From assembly GCA_944382045.1 (NCBI GenBank), contig CALWMT010000087.1, positions 1-9,251 of the forward strand: a stretch of DNA of 9,251 nucleotides, read 5' to 3'. Position numbers and translations under genes: made by a program. The DNA is from an uncultured Enterocloster sp. Its GTDB lineage: Bacteria; Bacillota; Clostridia; Lachnospirales; Lachnospiraceae. Below, piece by piece: positions 6,858-9,251 of this stretch. The notes under the pieces are model-generated. The model worked only from the letters and a program-made list of their open reading frames with translations. It was not told where the DNA came from and searched no databases. Position 1 is the first letter of the stretch; the number at the start of each line of letters is the position of its first letter.

Positions 6858-6886
6858 TTGACGGATTTGCGCAAATGTGATAATAT
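6858..6886 (+). promoter_or_regulatory. Promoter of the ABC transporter operon
   Basis: TTGACG (6858-6863, five of six) is followed after 17 bases by TAATAT (6881-6886). An overlapping alternative -10 is GATAAT at 6879-6884, preceded by TGT as an extended -10, with 15-base spacing. The predicted start near 6893 gives a leader of about 56 bases. The upstream DNA is very A/T-rich. Confidence 0.7.
6865..6876. promoter_or_regulatory. Palindromic operator inside the transporter promoter
   Basis: ATTTGCGCAAAT is a perfect palindrome with a central CpG, the usual centre of LacI-family operators. It lies between the -35 and -10 boxes. An overlapping 8-bp inverted repeat, CGCAAATC (6849-6856) with GATTTGCG (6864-6871), shares the half-site. 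A repressor here would exclude RNA polymerase. Confidence 0.65.
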
Positions 6887-6900
6887 GGAGTCATTGAAAA

Positions 6901-6914
6901 CGTGCACGTGCACG
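6901..6914. promoter_or_regulatory. 14-bp perfect palindrome just downstream of the transporter transcription start
   Basis: CGTGCACGTGCACG is a perfect 14-bp palindrome with central CpG, about 8 to 21 bases after the predicted start site. With the flanking TGAAAA it also gives a partial match to a catabolite-repression (cre) box, strong in its TGAAAACG half and two mismatches from consensus in the rest. Either a roadblock operator for the adjacent LacI-family protein or a CcpA site is plausible. It differs in sequence from the ATTTGC repeats. Confidence 0.65.
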
Positions 6915-6948
6915 GAACAATAAAATTCTTATAAGAAGGAGGTTATTT

Positions 6949-8352
6949 ATGAAGAAGAGAAGTTTGGGAGCATTGCTGCTCACCGCATCCATGGTGATGG
7001 GAACTCTGGCTGGCTGTTCAGGCGGAGCGGAGGAGACCACCGCCGCTGCAACGACTGCAGCTGCAACAGAGGCTGCTGCAGAGGAGACAGAGGCTGCCGC
7101 AGACACGGAGGCCGCAGACGCGTCAGGTGAAGAGGGCGCATCCGCAGAACTTACCAAGGATGAGATCACCCTGACCGTATGGCACATCGCGATTGACGAG
7201 AAGCGCCATCAGACGGTTACCAACGCCATGAATCGTTTCATGGAGAAGTACCCCAACATCAAGGTTGTCGATGTTGTAAATGAGAACGACCCCTATAAGA
7301 CCAAGCTGTCCACAGCTATGGCCGCAGGCGAGGAGCCGGATATTTTTGTATCCTGGGGCGGCGGCTGGCTGGAGAACTTTATCAATGAAGGTAAGGTTCT
7401 GGATATCGACGAGTGGGTTAAGGAGGTTGAGGATGAGTATTATCCTTCCGCCCTGAGCCTCTTCCAGGTGAATGGAAAGAATTACTCCCTTCCGTATTCA
7501 TGCGGACCTACCCCTGTATACTACAACAAGCAGATCTATGCGGATCTGGGACTTGAGGTTCCCACCACCCTGGCAGAATTCGAGGCCAACTGCGATAAGA
7601 TTAAGGAAGCCGGCATTACCCCGCTTGCTCTGGCAAACTCCAGCCAGTGGCCGGGTGCTCTGACCTTCACCTACCTGTCCATGCGCAAGGGCGGCGTTCA
7701 GCCTTTCCTCGATGCATACCACAGAGAGAACGGCGGAACCTTTGAGGATGAGAGCTTTATCTGGGCTGGCCAGAAGATCCAGGAGTGGGTTGACAAGGGC
7801 TACTATCCCGAGGGCTTCAACGGCATGAACTATGATACGGGAAGCTCCCGTATGCTGTTCTACAGCGGCCAGGCAGCACACATTGTGCAGACCAACGGTA
7901 TGTTCTCCAACTGTGCTTCTGAGTCTCCCGATTTCTATGAGAACAATCTGGGAATCTTCAACTTCCCGGTTGTAGAGGGCGGCGCAGGAACCGAGAAGGA
8001 AATCCTTGGCGGCGGCAATGCGTACTCTATTTCCGCATCCTGCCCCTATCCGAGAGAGGCATTTGAGCTGATTCACATGCTGACCGATAAGGAGTTCGGC
8101 CAGGACAGTGTTGATATCGCCGGCGTTATCACTGGATGCAAGGGCGTGACCATGCCCAACGAGCTGACCCAGCAGGCGGATGACATGATCCAGAACGCGG
8201 ATTATATCCAGAACTTCTATGATCAGTTCCTTCCCACCGAGATGGGTGCTCTGCATAAGCAGACCACATATGATATTTTCGGAAAGACCACAACTCCTGA
8301 GCAGGCAGCGGCCGACATGGAGGCGATGGCTAAGGAAGTATTAGATAAGTAG
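6949..8352 (+). CDS. ABC transporter sugar-binding lipoprotein
   Basis: A 467-residue extracellular solute-binding protein of the type feeding MalFG-like sugar importers. A basic start (MKKRS) and hydrophobic segment end in the lipobox LAGC with Cys23, so it is lipid-anchored outside the membrane. Residues 24-67 are a low-complexity linker of almost only Ala, Thr, Glu, Asp, Ser and Gly. The binding domain starts near ITLTVWH (about residue 73) and includes YKTKLSTAMAAGEEPDIFVSWGG, typical of carbohydrate-binding family 1 proteins, and a conserved SLPYSCGPTPVYYNKQIYADLGLEVPTTLAEF segment. AAGGAGG (6936-6942) lies six bases before the ATG. It is the first gene of the transporter operon, divergent from the repressor. 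The ligand is probably an arabinose-containing oligosaccharide, inferred from the arabinofuranosidase; sequence alone does not tell it. Confidence 0.93.
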   Translation: MKKRSLGALLLTASMVMGTLAGCSGGAEETTAAATTAAATEAAAEETEAAADTEAADASGEEGASAELTKDEITLTVWHIAIDEKRHQTVTNAMNRFMEKYPNIKVVDVVNENDPYKTKLSTAMAAGEEPDIFVSWGGGWLENFINEGKVLDIDEWVKEVEDEYYPSALSLFQVNGKNYSLPYSCGPTPVYYNKQIYADLGLEVPTTLAEFEANCDKIKEAGITPLALANSSQWPGALTFTYLSMRKGGVQPFLDAYHRENGGTFEDESFIWAGQKIQEWVDKGYYPEGFNGMNYDTGSSRMLFYSGQAAHIVQTNGMFSNCASESPDFYENNLGIFNFPVVEGGAGTEKEILGGGNAYSISASCPYPREAFELIHMLTDKEFGQDSVDIAGVITGCKGVTMPNELTQQADDMIQNADYIQNFYDQFLPTEMGALHKQTTYDIFGKTTTPEQAAADMEAMAKEVLDK

Positions 8353-8391
8353 AAAATTGGCGGGCCGTGATGAACGGCAGCATGAGTTTAT

Positions 8392-8430
8392 TTGCACAGG
8401 CAGCATACGGCAGTTATTCTGCCTGTGCAA
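8392..8430 (+). terminator. Hairpin between binding-protein and permease genes, likely partial terminator
   Basis: A perfect 12-bp stem (TTGCACAGGCAG 8392-8403 with 8419-8430) has a 15-base loop and is followed by TTTTAGACTCTTTT. It lies between the binding-protein stop and the permease start within one apparent operon. In such operons a leaky terminator or 3'-end-protecting hairpin commonly lets the binding protein be made in excess over the membrane parts; that role is inferred here. Confidence 0.8.
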
Positions 8431-8460
8431 TTTTAGACTCTTTTGTAAGGAGGGGAATCG

Positions 8461-9251
8461 ATGGAGAGGAGAAAGAGAGTAGGGGGATCAACCAAGCTGA
8501 GCCTGGTCCTGCTTTTTGTATTTCCGGCGCTTTTTTTCTATGGGATATTTAACCTGTTTGGAATCGTTAGGACCTTTTACTACAGCACCATGGAGTGGAA
8601 GGGAATCAGCGCCAATATGACCTTTTTGGGTCTGCAGAATTATATTGCTGTAGCCCAGGATCCGCAGTTTTGGAATGCACTGAAGAACAACCTGATACTG
8701 GTTCTTGTATCGACCTTTATTCAGATGCCGGGCGCTCTGCTTCTGGCACTGCTTATTAACGCGAATTTAAAGGGAACGAAATTTTTCCGTACCGTATTTT
8801 TTATGCCGATGCTGCTTTCAACTGTAGCGACAGGCATTATGTGGATTTTGTTTTATGACCCGAATTTCGGACTTTTGTCAAAGCTTGTGAAGGCTCTGGG
8901 AATTCCTATGTCTACAGCCTTCCTGGAGGGGGACACAGCCCTTCCTTCCATTCTGGCAGTTATCTGCTGGCAGTTCATTCCGTTCTACATGATTCTTTTG
9001 AAGGCGGGCCTCACCAATGTTCCTGAGGAGCTGTACGAGTCCGCTAAGATTGACGGCGCGAATTCATGGAACTGCTTTGCCAGCATCACAATGCCGCTGC
9101 TTATGCCGACGATTCGGACCTCCGCAGTGCTCCAGCTGGTAGGTTCTCTCAAATATTTCGATTTGTTCTACGTGATGATGGGCGGCGCGCCCAATGCCAG
9201 CACGGAGCTGATGGCAACTTATATGTATAAGAAGGGCTTTACAGAATTCCA
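8461..9251 (+). CDS. ABC sugar transporter permease, MalF/UgpA type (3' truncated by window)
   Basis: The frame is open from ATG 8461 to the window end, giving 263 residues; the family is usually about 290-310, so roughly 30-45 residues are missing. AAGGAGGGG about five bases before the ATG supports the start. Hydrophobic segments are visible at about residues 13-36, 78-99, 112-131 and 161-180. The cytoplasmic EAA loop (EELYESAKIDGANSWNCF, from residue 189, ending ITMPLL) is the contact for the ATP-binding subunit and defines a binding-protein-dependent importer. KYFDLFYVMMGGAP near the end is typical of the MalF-like partner, so a MalG-like permease should follow. No ATP-binding gene is seen here; many such operons use a shared MsmK-type ATPase encoded elsewhere. 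Confidence 0.95.
   Translation, partial: MERRKRVGGSTKLSLVLLFVFPALFFYGIFNLFGIVRTFYYSTMEWKGISANMTFLGLQNYIAVAQDPQFWNALKNNLILVLVSTFIQMPGALLLALLINANLKGTKFFRTVFFMPMLLSTVATGIMWILFYDPNFGLLSKLVKALGIPMSTAFLEGDTALPSILAVICWQFIPFYMILLKAGLTNVPEELYESAKIDGANSWNCFASITMPLLMPTIRTSAVLQLVGSLKYFDLFYVMMGGAPNASTELMATYMYKKGFTEF

Noticed and set aside
7018..7149. Repetitive GC-rich coding stretch in the lipoprotein gene as a possible DNA repeat element
   Set aside because: It encodes the Ala/Thr/Glu linker common after the lipobox in clostridial binding proteins; the repetition is codon-level low complexity.
7498..8256. 252-codon open frame on the minus strand
   Set aside because: Antisense shadow of the sugar-binding lipoprotein gene.
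8367..8552. 61-codon open frame on the plus strand
   Set aside because: It spans the intergenic hairpin and the start of the permease in another frame; no good ribosome binding site and no family resemblance.
1..9251. CRISPR arrays, insertion sequences, tRNA or rRNA genes, prophage signs
   Set aside because: No regularly spaced repeats, transposase motifs, tRNA-like cloverleaf or rRNA-like sequence were seen on either strand.

Overview
The window looks like a carbohydrate-utilisation locus from a fairly GC-rich Clostridia genome, most likely a gut Lachnospiraceae-type organism. Reasons are the strong AAGGAGG-type ribosome binding sites, a sugar lipoprotein with an Ala/Thr/Glu-rich linker, a binding-protein plus MalF-like ABC transport arrangement, AraC and LacI family regulators side by side, and AT-rich intergenic DNA between GC-rich genes. 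This assignment is from style and content only; no species can be named.

Layout. Bases 1-165 hold the C-terminal end of an AraC-family regulator, closed by an intrinsic terminator at 180-216. A -10 element at 229-234 then starts a forward set of four genes: a FGGY-family xylulokinase-like sugar kinase (265-1791), a DUF4867 cupin-like protein (1827-2450), a compact L-fucose/L-arabinose isomerase-family enzyme (2535-4013) and a cytoplasmic GH51 alpha-L-arabinofuranosidase (GTG start, 4083-5618). A LacI-family repressor (5642-6691, minus strand) converges on the arabinofuranosidase. From a shared 257-bp control region it diverges from an ABC sugar-binding lipoprotein (6949-8352) and a MalF/UgpA-type permease (8461 to the window end, cut off). 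A second permease is expected just beyond.

How the parts fit together (inference): the lipoprotein and permeases import an arabinose-containing oligosaccharide. The arabinofuranosidase, which has no signal peptide, cuts it inside the cell. The isomerase converts the aldose to a ketose and the kinase phosphorylates it. No canonical AraA, AraB or AraD is visible here. The isomerase and kinase are the non-classical families, and a protein of unknown function sits between them, which makes this the most interesting biological point.

Regulation is unusually legible. The divergent region has a promoter for each direction: TTGACA-17-TATGCT on minus and TTGACG-17-TAATAT on plus. Inverted repeats cover or follow both, including two perfect palindromes with a central CpG, as LacI-family operators usually have. 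The kinase operon promoter lacks a recognisable -35 box and none of these operators occurs upstream of it, so it may be under separate, perhaps AraC-type, control. Three RNA hairpins lie between genes on the plus strand and may set relative expression.
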